NCBI RefSeq assembly: GCF_009674535.1
Contig: NZ_WKJK01000001.1
Coordinates: 248,001 to 312,000 of the forward strand
Origin: Duganella guangzhouensis
GTDB taxonomy: Bacteria; Pseudomonadota; Gammaproteobacteria; Burkholderiales; Burkholderiaceae_D
DNA length: 64,000 nt
Reading direction: 5' to 3'
Of the stretch, positions 18,114-26,999 are shown piece after piece. The notes beneath the pieces were generated by a model, which saw only the letters and a program-made list of their open reading frames with translations, had not been told where the DNA came from and ran no database searches. A program made the position numbers and the translations under genes. Every line of letters begins with the position of its first letter. Position 1 is the stretch's first letter.

Positions 18114-20248
18114 TGAGGCTAGGCTGGGCAGTGTTGTTGGCGCTGGCGGTGCACACCGCCGGCGGTGCCGCGCCGATCGACCGGCAGGCATTGGTGGCGC
18201 GGCATGCGCCGCATTTGACGGCGCTGGATGCGATGGCGCCGCTCAGTGTTGGCAATGGACGATTCTGTTTCACTGCCGACGTCACCGGTCTGCAATCGCT
18301 GCCGGACTTTTACTGGAAGACTGGTACGCCGACCGAAACGCAGGCGCGCTGGTCGTGGCATCAGGATGCCAATCCCCACAACTATCAGCTGGCCGACGCC
18401 AATCGCGCCTACACGGCGCACGGCCGCACGGTGGGTTATCCAACGCAGCAGAATACGCCGGCGGGGCAGTGGCTGCGGCAGAATCCTCATGTGCAGCCGT
18501 TGCCGCAGATTGGGCTGGTGCTGATCGGGGCGGGCGCGCGGGCACTGGTGCCGGCGGATGTGACGGCGGTCGATCAGCGGCTGGACCTGTGGCGCGGGCG
18601 GCTGGATAGCAGTGTGAGCGTGCTGGGCGAGCCGCTGCGTGTCAGCAGCGCGGCCAGTCCGGATAGCGATACGTTGGCGCTGCGGATGGAGACGCCGCTG
18701 TTTGCCGCTGGCCGCGCGGCGCTGCGGATTGCGCTACCGCTGGGCTATGACTTCCGCACCCGCCACAATCCGCCGCTGGATTGGACGGAGGAGGGCCATC
18801 AGAGCACAATACTGAATCAGGACGATCACACGCTGGTACTGGAACACCGTCGCGACAACGCACGCTACATCATGACGCTGCGCAGCGCCACCACAATGAG
18901 CGTCGCCCGCAGCGGCCCGAATAGCCTGGAAATCCGGCCAGCAGAAGGCGACGCGCTGGCCGTGACGTTGACCTTTAGCCCACAGGACGTGGGCGTGCTG
19001 CCCGCCACTACGCTGATGGCCGGCGGTGTCGATGAGGTATTCGCGGCGAGCGCGCGTTGGTGGGAGGCTTTCTGGCGCTCGGGGGCGGCGGTGGATTTCA
19101 CTGGCAGCACTGATCCGCGCGCGGCGGAGCTGGAGCGGCGAGTGGTGCTGTCGCAGTATCTGACCGCGATTCAGCTGGGTGACGATCTGCCAGCCCAGGA
19201 GAGCGGCGTGACCACCGCCACCTGGTACGGCAAACATCACACCGAAATGGTCTGGTGGCACACCGCCCACTTCGCGCTGTGGGGCCGTCCGCAATTCACC
19301 GCCCGCACGCTGCAATGGTTCCAGCGCACCTTGCCGGCCGCCCGCGCGGTGGCGGCATCGCGCGGCCTGCGCGGCGCCCGCTGGATGAAGATGACCGGTC
19401 CCGAAGGCCGCGAAAGCCCCGGCGGCAATCCGCTGATCGTCTGGAACCAGCCGCACGCCATTCACTTGGCCGAACTGCTGTACCGTGCCAACCCAACACC
19501 GGCCACGCTGGCAAGCTACCGCGAACTGGTCGAAGACACCGCCCAGGCCATGTCCGACATGCTTGAATGGGACAACGCAAAAAAGCGCTTCGTGCTCGGC
19601 CCACCACTATGGATCGCGCAAGAGATCTACGACCAGTCCACTAGCATGAATCCGACCTATGAGCTGAGCTACTGGGCCTGGGCACTGGAAACCGCACAGC
19701 GCTGGCGCGAACGTCTCGGCCTGCCGCGTCGCGGCGATTGGGAATTCCGTCGCACGCACTTGTCGGCACTGCCGCAGAAAGACGGCAAATACGTCGCCCT
19801 CGAATCCACGCCGGACACCTGGGACAACATCGCCAGCCGCCACGATCACCCATCATTCCTGATGGCGCTTGGTCAGCTGCCCGGCGATGGCGTCGACCGC
19901 GCCACCATGCGCCGCACACTCGACGCGGTGCTGGCCAATTGGGACTGGGCCACCAAAATCTGGGGCTGGGACTACCCGATGGTGGCCATGACAGCCGCCC
20001 GTCTCGGCCAACCAGAGCAAGCCGTCGACGTGCTGCTGAAAACCGATGGCCCCAACAACAGCTACACCCAGGCCGGTCACAATCCGAACACCGGCTTGCC
20101 TGTCTACCTGCCCGGCAATGGCGCGCTGCTGGCCGCCGTGGCGTTGATGGCCGGTGGCTGGGACGGCGCACCCGCCGGCCCCGCGCCTGGCTTCCCGCAC
20201 AACGGCCGCTGGCAGGTGAGGGCCGAAGGCTTCCAGCGCCTGCCGTGA
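18113..20248 (+). CDS. Six-hairpin glycosidase (GH65/GH95-like fold), exported
   Basis: This 711-residue protein has a signal peptide (MRLGWAVLLALAVHTAGGAA). It has the two-part layout of GH65/GH95-type enzymes: an N-terminal beta-sandwich (about 30-310) with LSVGNGRFCFTADVTGLQ, then an (alpha/alpha)6 barrel. Barrel landmarks are HHTEMVWWHTAHFALWGRP, GARWMKMTGPEGRE, GPPLWIAQEIYDQSTSMNP, LSYWAWALETAQRW and ATKIWGWDYPMVAMTAARLG. I cannot assign it to a numbered family; the catalytic acid is not obvious. By context it removes a sugar or side chain from a pectic oligomer in the periplasm. It overlaps the receptor gene by one base and is followed ten bases on by the DUF5060 enzyme. Confidence 0.75.
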   Translation: MRLGWAVLLALAVHTAGGAAPIDRQALVARHAPHLTALDAMAPLSVGNGRFCFTADVTGLQSLPDFYWKTGTPTETQARWSWHQDANPHNYQLADANRAYTAHGRTVGYPTQQNTPAGQWLRQNPHVQPLPQIGLVLIGAGARALVPADVTAVDQRLDLWRGRLDSSVSVLGEPLRVSSAASPDSDTLALRMETPLFAAGRAALRIALPLGYDFRTRHNPPLDWTEEGHQSTILNQDDHTLVLEHRRDNARYIMTLRSATTMSVARSGPNSLEIRPAEGDALAVTLTFSPQDVGVLPATTLMAGGVDEVFAASARWWEAFWRSGAAVDFTGSTDPRAAELERRVVLSQYLTAIQLGDDLPAQESGVTTATWYGKHHTEMVWWHTAHFALWGRPQFTARTLQWFQRTLPAARAVAASRGLRGARWMKMTGPEGRESPGGNPLIVWNQPHAIHLAELLYRANPTPATLASYRELVEDTAQAMSDMLEWDNAKKRFVLGPPLWIAQEIYDQSTSMNPTYELSYWAWALETAQRWRERLGLPRRGDWEFRRTHLSALPQKDGKYVALESTPDTWDNIASRHDHPSFLMALGQLPGDGVDRATMRRTLDAVLANWDWATKIWGWDYPMVAMTAARLGQPEQAVDVLLKTDGPNNSYTQAGHNPNTGLPVYLPGNGALLAAVALMAGGWDGAPAGPAPGFPHNGRWQVRAEGFQRLP

Positions 20249-20258
20249 AGGAGCGAAC

Positions 20259-21827
20259 ATGAGACGATACCTGCTGACGATATTGGCATTATGCGCCGCG
20301 CTGCTATCGCAACCGACGCACGCGCTGACGGTGGAGCGCTGGGGCACGGTGGACATCGCGCTGCAAGGCCCGGCTGAAGGCAATCCGTTCATGGAAGTTG
20401 AACTGTCGGCCACCTTCAGCCAGGGCGAGCGCAGGATCGAAGTGACCGGCTTTTACGACGGCGATGGCCGCTACGTGCTGCGCTTCATGCCCGACGCAGA
20501 AGGCGAGTGGCGCTGGCAAACGCACAGCAATCGCCCATCGCTGGACGCGCAGCGCGGCAGCTTGACCGCGACGCCGGCCAGCGCCGGCAACCACGGCCCG
20601 GTCAGCGTGCGCAACACCTGGCATTTCGGTTATGCCGACGGCACGCCGTTCTGGCAGGTCGGCACCACCAGCTACGGCTGGGCGCATCAAAGCGATGCGC
20701 TGGAACAGCAAACCTTGCAGACGCTGGCCCACGCGCCGTTCAACAAAATCCGCATGACGCTGTTCCCGCAGCCGTACGAAAAAGGCGGCAGCGATTTGCG
20801 CTGGTATCCGTTTGCCGGCCAACTGCCCAAGGGCTGGGATTTCACCCGCTTTGACCCGGCCTTCTTCCGTCACTTCGAGCAGCGCGTGGCGCAGCTGCGC
20901 GATCTCGGCATCGAGGCGGACATCATCCTGTTCCATCCCTATGACCGTGGCCGCTGGGGTTTCGACCAGATGCCGCCCGAGGTCAACGAGCGCTATCTGC
21001 GTTATGCGGTGGCGCGGTTGGCTGGCTACCGCAATGTGTGGTGGTCACTGGCCAACGAGTTTGATCTCGTCAAGAGCAAGACCATGGCCGAGTGGGACCG
21101 CTACTTCCAGATTGTGCGGGCCAGCGACCCGTATCATCATCTGCGCTCGATTCATAACGCTTTTGTGTTCTACAACCATAACCAGCCGTGGGTCACGCAT
21201 GTGAGTGTGCAGAGCGGGGCGATCGCCAAAGACCCAGAGCGCGCGGTGCTGCTGCGCGATGTCTACAACAAGCCGGTGGTGTACGACGAAGTTAAATACG
21301 AGGGCAACTTCCGCCAGCGTTGGGGCCAGCTCAAGCCGGAGGAGATGGTGCTGCGCTTCTGGCAGGGCGCGATTGCCGGCACCTATGTTGGCCACAGCGA
21401 GAGCTATACCGATCCGCAGGACCTGGTATGGCTGGCGCGCGGCGGTGTGCTGCGCGGGGATAGTCCGGCGCGGCTGGCGTTCTTCCGCAAGATCCTCAGC
21501 GACAGCCCGGCCGAGGGCTTGAACCCGATCGACAAGTGGCAGGACTATCCGTTCGCCGGCAAGCATGGCGAATATTATCTTGGCTATTTCGGCACGGCGA
21601 CGCCCACCGCGTGGCCGTTCGCGTTGTTCCGCACTGGCCTGAAGGATGGCCTGCGCTTCAAGGTGGAAGTCATCGATACCTGGAATATGACGGTCACACC
21701 GGTGGACGGCATCTTCGAAATCCGCAAGCGGGACGATTACACTTATGTCGACAAGGACCAGCGCAGTATCACGCTGCCGGGCCGGCCGTACATGGCATTG
21801 CGCATTGTGCGCGTGCCCTCAATTTGA
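20259..21827 (+). CDS. DUF5060/DUF4038 apiosidase-like TIM-barrel glycoside hydrolase
   Basis: The 522-residue protein has a signal peptide ending in THA and AAGGAG seven bases before the start. A DUF5060 beta-domain (about 24-110: VERWGTVDIALQGPAEGNPF, FYDGDGRYVLRFMPDAEGEW) precedes a TIM barrel that opens with DGTPFWQVGTTSYGWAHQ. Two carboxylates sit in the right places for a retaining glycosidase: NEFD near residue 266 and YDEVKYEG near residue 343. A small C-terminal beta domain follows. The barrel resembles GH140 apiosidases and related DUF4038 enzymes, which act on apiose-containing chains of rhamnogalacturonan II. The exact substrate is not shown by the sequence. It lies between the six-hairpin enzyme and a GH28. 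Confidence 0.78.
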   Translation: MRRYLLTILALCAALLSQPTHALTVERWGTVDIALQGPAEGNPFMEVELSATFSQGERRIEVTGFYDGDGRYVLRFMPDAEGEWRWQTHSNRPSLDAQRGSLTATPASAGNHGPVSVRNTWHFGYADGTPFWQVGTTSYGWAHQSDALEQQTLQTLAHAPFNKIRMTLFPQPYEKGGSDLRWYPFAGQLPKGWDFTRFDPAFFRHFEQRVAQLRDLGIEADIILFHPYDRGRWGFDQMPPEVNERYLRYAVARLAGYRNVWWSLANEFDLVKSKTMAEWDRYFQIVRASDPYHHLRSIHNAFVFYNHNQPWVTHVSVQSGAIAKDPERAVLLRDVYNKPVVYDEVKYEGNFRQRWGQLKPEEMVLRFWQGAIAGTYVGHSESYTDPQDLVWLARGGVLRGDSPARLAFFRKILSDSPAEGLNPIDKWQDYPFAGKHGEYYLGYFGTATPTAWPFALFRTGLKDGLRFKVEVIDTWNMTVTPVDGIFEIRKRDDYTYVDKDQRSITLPGRPYMALRIVRVPSI

Positions 21828-23609
21828 ATGAGTCAGCAAATGAAAAAATCATCTTCCGCGCAGCGTCGCACCGTGTTGAAGTTTGCCGCCGGCGCGCTGG
21901 CGACGGCCGGCGTGCCGTGGCCAGCGTCGGCACAACAGGCGGCAGCCGATCCGTGGGCGAGGGCGCAGCAGATTATCGACGTGTTCGCGCAGCCGCTGCG
22001 GTTTCGTGATCAGGATTTCGTCATCACCGATTTCGGCGCGCGCAGCTGCAAGCTGGTGACGGTGGCGGGACTGGTCGAGATGCGCCGCAAGGGCGAGCTG
22101 CAAACGCCGACGCCGCAGTCGCCAGATGCTTATCCCGCCATTCGCGCCGCCATCGCCGCCGCGCACAAGGCCGGCGGCGGCCGCGTGTTGATCCCGGCCG
22201 GCAGTTGGTACTGCAAGGGGCCGATCGTGCTGCTATCGAACGTGCATGTGCATCTGGCGGCTGGCGCGCGCGTCTACTTCAGCGCCAACCCGGCCGACTA
22301 TGCGCGCGATGGCGATTACGACTGCGGCGCCAACGGCAAACTGGTGCTGTCGCGCTGGCAGGGCAACGATTGCTTGAACTTCTCACCGATGGTCTATGCG
22401 CGCGGCCAGAAGAACATCGCCTTCACCGGCGAGGACTGGACCAGCGTGATCGACGGCCAGGCCGGCGTGCCGTTCGAAGATGGCAGCGGCAACTGCTGGT
22501 GGGGCATGAATCGCGTGGCCGCTCTGCCGGGCGTGATTCATCAGGGATTGGATAACTCGAACAATACCGAAGCGCTGGCGCCGGGCGCGTCTAAAATCCG
22601 CCCGGATTGGCGCGCGGACGAGAAGTTTTTGCCGATCCTGTCCGAGGCCGGCGTGCCGGTGGAGCAGCGGGTATTCGGGCTGGGTCACTATCTGCGTCCC
22701 AGCATGGTGGAGTTCATCGATTGCAGCGATGTGCTGATGCAGGGTTATCTGGTGATGAACACGCCGTTCTGGATACATCATCCGGTCGACTGCCGCAAGG
22801 TCCACTTCAGCAAGGTGCGGATGGATAGCATCGGGCCGAATTCGGATGGCTTCGATCCCGAGTCCTGCGACACGGTGCTGGTGGACGGCTGCCTGTTCAA
22901 CAACGGCGACGACTGCATCGCCATCAAATCCGGCAAGAACCGCGATACGCAGTATGGGCCGACGCGCAATGTGGTGATCCAGAACAGCATCATGAACAGC
23001 GGCCATGGCGGCGTTACGCTGGGCAGCGAAATGGCGGCCGGCATCGAGCATGTGTATGCGCAGAAGATCGAGTTCCGCAACGCCTACTGGCTGGACAACC
23101 CACTCGGCACGGCGATCCGCATGAAGAGCAATATGAATCGCGGTGGCTTCCTGCGCCATTTCTACGTGCGCGATGTGACCTTGCCGAACGGCGTGCAGAC
23201 GCGCGGCCGTTCATACAAGATGCTGCCTGGTTCCGCGCTGGAAGGGCAGGTGGTGTCGACCAGCGGTGGCGCAGTGATTACTATCGATTGTGATTACGCG
23301 CCGGGTGACGACAGCGCGCGCCATCGTCCGCCGCAGGTGTCGGACGTGCATATCTCCGGTGTGCGGGTGGCCAATGCGAAGACCACGGACGGTGAGTATT
23401 CATGCTATCAGGCGATGGTGATACTGGGGCCGGTGGCCAGCAGCTTCAATGGCGCCAAGGGGACGAAGGTGATGCCGGTGTCGAACATCAGCATCAGCGA
23501 TTCCGACTTTGGCACGCCGCGCAATCGAGAGCAGCCTTGGTTCGCCTACAACGTCGATGGACTCAAGCTGCGCAATGTGCGCATCGACGGCAAGACCTAC
23601 AACCAGTGA
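21828..23609 (+). CDS. GH28 polygalacturonase with canonical active site, Tat-type signal
   Basis: The 593-residue protein starts directly after the upstream stop; a second ATG at 21840 is equally possible. SAQRRTVLKFAAGALATAG resembles a Tat leader. The beta-helix carries the full GH28 set: NSDGFDPES (about 337), GDDCIAIKSG (about 360), SGHGGVTLGSE (about 391) and AIRMKSNMNRGG (RIK equivalent RMK). It is longer than usual owing to an insertion at about 200-270 with several Cys and Trp. Exo-polygalacturonase is the likely activity. Of the three GH28 genes here it is the only one with the GHG motif intact. It is the last gene of the receptor-headed operon. Confidence 0.92.
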   Translation: MSQQMKKSSSAQRRTVLKFAAGALATAGVPWPASAQQAAADPWARAQQIIDVFAQPLRFRDQDFVITDFGARSCKLVTVAGLVEMRRKGELQTPTPQSPDAYPAIRAAIAAAHKAGGGRVLIPAGSWYCKGPIVLLSNVHVHLAAGARVYFSANPADYARDGDYDCGANGKLVLSRWQGNDCLNFSPMVYARGQKNIAFTGEDWTSVIDGQAGVPFEDGSGNCWWGMNRVAALPGVIHQGLDNSNNTEALAPGASKIRPDWRADEKFLPILSEAGVPVEQRVFGLGHYLRPSMVEFIDCSDVLMQGYLVMNTPFWIHHPVDCRKVHFSKVRMDSIGPNSDGFDPESCDTVLVDGCLFNNGDDCIAIKSGKNRDTQYGPTRNVVIQNSIMNSGHGGVTLGSEMAAGIEHVYAQKIEFRNAYWLDNPLGTAIRMKSNMNRGGFLRHFYVRDVTLPNGVQTRGRSYKMLPGSALEGQVVSTSGGAVITIDCDYAPGDDSARHRPPQVSDVHISGVRVANAKTTDGEYSCYQAMVILGPVASSFNGAKGTKVMPVSNISISDSDFGTPRNREQPWFAYNVDGLKLRNVRIDGKTYNQ

Positions 23610-23618
23610 TGCCTGCCG

Positions 23619-23666
23619 AAAATGTCCGATTTTTGGAACTGACCCCGAAGGTGGACATTTTTTGCG
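23619..23666. repeat. Inverted repeat AAAATGTCC...GGACATTTT, terminator or IS remnant
   Basis: A 9-bp stem (23619-23627 with 23653-23661) encloses 25 bases and runs into a T-tract. It could terminate the pectin operon. The inner sequence (GGAACTGACCCC, AAGGTGGACA) also looks like the terminal sequence of an IS3-type element, so a small insertion remnant is an alternative. No transposase is present. Confidence 0.4.
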
Positions 23667-23669
23667 TGG

Positions 23670-24293
23670 CTAGGCGGTTGGGCGTGGGCCGTAGGCGGCC
23701 ATGAATACGTCGACTGCGCGCGCGACTTTGGTGCGGATGTTGTCGGCGCCATCGGCGGCTTTGACGTCAACCAGGTGGAACTGGAAATCTTCCATTAGCT
23801 CCGACTCCAGCAGCGCCTTGAAATGGTAGGCGGCGACGTTGCTGTCGGCGCGGCGCAGCTTGCCGCTTTCCATCGCGCGTTCGAGGAAAGCCTGGATCAT
23901 GACGTGGCTGCGCTGTGGTCCCAGCGCGTGGAAGTGCGGCCCGAGGCCGGCCCGGCCGCCCTCGGCGATCACCAGTCGCCGCATCGCCTTGACGTCGCGC
24001 GAGTGGAGCAGGTTGACAAAGCGTTCGCCAAACCGGGTCAGCGCTAGCTGGACGTTCGGCTCGCTGGCGTCCAGGGTGTCGTGGATGGCCAGGAATTGCG
24101 CCTCGGTGGCGCGGTACACCACTTGCAGGAACAGTTCTTCCTTGCTGGCGAAGTAGTTGTAAATGGTCGCCTTGGAGCCGCCGCCGCGCTTGCTGACCTC
24201 GTCCATCGAGGCGCGCTCGAATCCCAACTCGGCAAATACCTGCTCGGCAATGTCCAGGATGGCCTGACGACGGGTCTCGGTCTTTGCTTTCAT
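23670..24293 (-). CDS. TetR/AcrR-family transcriptional regulator
   Basis: The 207-residue protein has an N-terminal helix-turn-helix (about 10-57: ILDIAEQVFAELGFERASMD, GSKATIYNYFASKEELF) and an AefR-like ligand domain. It is transcribed away from a three-gene efflux operon with an 89-base shared region that holds two inverted repeats. This is the classic layout of a local repressor of a drug pump. The inducing ligand is unknown. It is convergent with the pectin operon and unlikely to regulate it. Confidence 0.9.
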   Translation of the reverse strand: MKAKTETRRQAILDIAEQVFAELGFERASMDEVSKRGGGSKATIYNYFASKEELFLQVVYRATEAQFLAIHDTLDASEPNVQLALTRFGERFVNLLHSRDVKAMRRLVIAEGGRAGLGPHFHALGPQRSHVMIQAFLERAMESGKLRRADSNVAAYHFKALLESELMEDFQFHLVDVKAADGADNIRTKVARAVDVFMAAYGPRPTA

Positions 24294-24320
24294 GACAACC
24301 TTAGGTAGACGTAGGAGTTC

Positions 24321-24371
24321 AGTTTAGCTTGTCCGCCGTCGCGAATCAATGCTAAACTAAACCGTACAGTT
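24321..24371. promoter_or_regulatory. TetR operator candidates before efflux operon
   Basis: AGTTTAGC (24321-24328) and GCTAAACT (24351-24358) form a perfect 8-bp inverted repeat with a 22-base spacer. Next to it AACCGTACAGTT (24360-24371) is an imperfect palindrome centred on GTAC. Both sit between the divergent tetR and outer-membrane-factor genes, where a repressor would block both promoters. Confidence 0.55.
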
Positions 24372-24388
24372 CATTTTAAGGAATGTTC

Positions 24389-25837
24389 ATGCTTCAGAAC
24401 AATGCATTATTGACAGGATGGCGGCCGCGCCGGCTGGCGTTGGTGGTGGCTTGTGCCGCCGCCGTCAGCGCTTGCGCGCCACTGCCGCCGCAGCGCGACG
24501 CGGCCCAGATGAAAACCGCCGCCGATTTCGCCACCAGCGCTACCTTCGCGGCGCCCGCCGTGGCCTGGCCGGCCGACCATTGGTGGCAAGCCTACGGCGA
24601 CGCCCAGTTGAACGTGCTGGTGGACGAGGCGCTGCAAGCCTCGCCGGACTTGGCCACCGCGCGCGCGCGGCTGGACAGCGCCGAAGCCGCCGGCGTGGTG
24701 GCTGGTGCCGCGCTCAAGCCGCAAGTGTCGGCCAATGGCTCGCTCAGCGACCAAAAGTTGAGTAGCAATTATTTGACGCCGAAGGCGTTCACACCGAGCG
24801 GCACGCACGGTTACGGCCAGGCCACGCTGGACCTGAGCTGGGAGCTGGACTTCTGGGGCAAGAACCGCGCCGCGCTGGCCGCCGCTACTTCTGAACAGGA
24901 AGCGCGCCGCGCCGAGCTGGCGCAATCGCGGCTGGTGCTGGCTGCCAGCGTGGCCGACGCCTATAACGAACTGGCGCGCCTGTACGCCGCCGCCGACACC
25001 GCGCAGGCGATGGTCACGGTGCGCGACACCACCGCCAAATTGTTCGCGCAGCGCTACGCCAACGGCATGGAAACCCTGGGCAGCGTGCGTCAGGCCGATG
25101 CCCGTCTGGCGCAGGCGCAGGGCCAACTGGTGCAGATGCAGGAATCGCTGGCCTTGCAGCGCAATCGCCTGGCCGCGCTGCTTGGCGCGGGGCCGGATCG
25201 TGGCCTGCGCATCGCCCGGCCGACGCTGAATTTCGCCCGTGGCTACGGCCTGCCGTCAGCGCTCGCAGCCGATCTGCTGGGCCGCCGCCCCGACGTGGTG
25301 GCGGCGCGCCTGCTGGCGCAAGCCCAGGCCAGCCGCGTCGATGCGCAGCAGGCCGCGTTCTACCCCAACGTCAATCTGTCGGCCATGGTGGGTGCGCAGT
25401 CGCTGGGAATCGGCATGCTGACCAAGCCTGGTTCCAGCATGGCCAGCGTGGGGCCGGCGATTTCGCTGCCACTGTTTAACGGCGGCCGCTTGAAAGGCCA
25501 GTTACGTGGCGCACAAGCCGCCTACGACGAAGCGGTGGCCAGCTACAACGGCACGCTGACGCGCGCGTTGCAGGACGTGGCCGACAACGCCGCCAGCCGT
25601 CAGGCGCTGGATGCGCGTCTGCAGCGCGCGCAGGAGGCGGTGTTGGCGGTGCGCGATGCCCATCGCATTGTGCGCGAGCGCTATCAGGGCGGCCTGGCCA
25701 CCCATCTGGACGTGCTGACGGTGGAAGACACGCTGCTCGATAGCCTGACCGCGCTGACCGATTTGCAATCGCGCTCGGTGACGCTGGACGTCGCCCTCAA
25801 CCGCGCCCTCGGCGGCGGCTACCAGGCCGCCCTCTAA
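24389..25837 (+). CDS. Outer-membrane efflux lipoprotein, NodT/OprM type
   Basis: The ATG at 24389 is chosen because AAGGA lies six bases upstream; at the in-frame ATG 24383 the same AAGGA would abut the codon. The 482-residue protein has a lipobox (AVSAC) and two outer-membrane-factor repeats. Landmarks are WPADHWWQAYGDAQLNVLVDEAL, TLDLSWELDFWGKNRA, LLGRRPDVVAARLLAQAQ and ISLPLFNGGRL. It would form the TolC-like exit duct for the EmrAB-like pump encoded next. An MFS-type pump paired with a NodT-type duct is common in Burkholderiales. It is first in the operon and controlled by the divergent TetR. Confidence 0.92.
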   Translation: MLQNNALLTGWRPRRLALVVACAAAVSACAPLPPQRDAAQMKTAADFATSATFAAPAVAWPADHWWQAYGDAQLNVLVDEALQASPDLATARARLDSAEAAGVVAGAALKPQVSANGSLSDQKLSSNYLTPKAFTPSGTHGYGQATLDLSWELDFWGKNRAALAAATSEQEARRAELAQSRLVLAASVADAYNELARLYAAADTAQAMVTVRDTTAKLFAQRYANGMETLGSVRQADARLAQAQGQLVQMQESLALQRNRLAALLGAGPDRGLRIARPTLNFARGYGLPSALAADLLGRRPDVVAARLLAQAQASRVDAQQAAFYPNVNLSAMVGAQSLGIGMLTKPGSSMASVGPAISLPLFNGGRLKGQLRGAQAAYDEAVASYNGTLTRALQDVADNAASRQALDARLQRAQEAVLAVRDAHRIVRERYQGGLATHLDVLTVEDTLLDSLTALTDLQSRSVTLDVALNRALGGGYQAAL

Positions 25838-25856
25838 CGATTACTGAAGGATCATC

Positions 25857-26999
25857 ATGACTGAACATACTTCCCCCGCGCAGACCGCCGCCGCCGAGTT
25901 GGTGGTCAAACAGCGCCGCAACAAGAAGCTGGCTGGCCTGGCCGGCACCGTGGCCGTGATTGGCGCCGCTTCGGCCGCCTACTGGCTGCTGTACGCCAGC
26001 CACTATGTCTCCACCGACAACGCCTACGCCGCCGTGGAGGTGGCACAGGTGACGCCGGCGGTGGGTGGCACCATCCTTGAAGTCAAGGTCAAGGACACTC
26101 AGTCCGTTAAACAGGGCGAGGTGCTGGCCGTGATCGACCCGACCGATGCTCGCCTGGCGCTGGCCCAGGCCGAGGCGGAACTGGGCCGCGCCGAACGCCG
26201 CGTGCGCGCCTATGTCGCCAATGACGCCGGCCTGTCGGCGCAAATCGCTGCCCGTGTCGCCGACGAGCAGCGCGCCGCCGCACAACTGGCCGCGGCCGAA
26301 TCCGACCGCGAGCGCGCCCGTATCGACTATGATCGCCGCAACGCGCTGGTGGCATCCGGCTCGGTCTCCGGCGATGAGCTGACCCGCGCCAAGAACGCGC
26401 TGACCACGGCGGAAGCCAATCTGGCCTCGGCCAAGGCATCCGCCGCCCAGGCCAAGGCGACCCGCATCGCCGCTGAAGGCACGCGCGACGCCAATGCGGT
26501 GCTGATCCGCGATACCGATGAAGACAGCAATCCGGAAGTGGCGCTGGCGCGCGCCAAGCGCGATCAGGCCAAGGTCGATCTCGATCGCACAGTGATCCGC
26601 GCGCCGATGGATGGCGTGGTGGCCAAGCGCACGGTGCAAATCGGCCAGCGCGTCGAAGCCGGTGCATCGCTGTTGTCGGTGGTGCCGGTGCAGGACATGT
26701 ACGTCACCGCCAACTTCAAGGAAGTGCAGCTGGAGCAGGTGAAGATCGGCCAGCAGGCCACGCTGAAAGCCGATTTGTACGGCGGCAGCGTCACCTACCA
26801 CGGCGTGGTGGAAGGCTTTGCCGGCGGCTCGGGCGCGGCGTTTGCCGCCATCCCGGCGCAAAACGCCACCGGCAACTGGATCAAGGTGGTGCAGCGGCTG
26901 CCGGTGCGCATTCGTCTCGACGCCAAAGAGTTGGCGGCGCATCCGCTCAAGGTCGGCCTGTCGATGACGGCCAAGATCGATACCCGCAGCGGTGAGTAA
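25857..26999 (+). CDS. emrA: EmrA/HlyD-family membrane-fusion protein
   Basis: The 380-residue protein has a short cytoplasmic tail, one membrane helix (about 26-46: LAGTVAVIGAASAAYWLLY) and then VSTDNAYAAVEVAQVTPAVGG, the standard start of the EmrA periplasmic part. A lipoyl half-motif, a long coiled coil rich in Ala/Glu/Arg (about 95-225) and the second lipoyl and beta-barrel portion (VIRAPMDGVVAKRTVQIGQ) follow. It links the inner-membrane MFS pump to the outer-membrane duct. AAGGA lies five bases before the start. Its 3' end overlaps a GTG start of the pump gene by eight bases. Confidence 0.92.
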   Translation: MTEHTSPAQTAAAELVVKQRRNKKLAGLAGTVAVIGAASAAYWLLYASHYVSTDNAYAAVEVAQVTPAVGGTILEVKVKDTQSVKQGEVLAVIDPTDARLALAQAEAELGRAERRVRAYVANDAGLSAQIAARVADEQRAAAQLAAAESDRERARIDYDRRNALVASGSVSGDELTRAKNALTTAEANLASAKASAAQAKATRIAAEGTRDANAVLIRDTDEDSNPEVALARAKRDQAKVDLDRTVIRAPMDGVVAKRTVQIGQRVEAGASLLSVVPVQDMYVTANFKEVQLEQVKIGQQATLKADLYGGSVTYHGVVEGFAGGSGAAFAAIPAQNATGNWIKVVQRLPVRIRLDAKELAAHPLKVGLSMTAKIDTRSGE

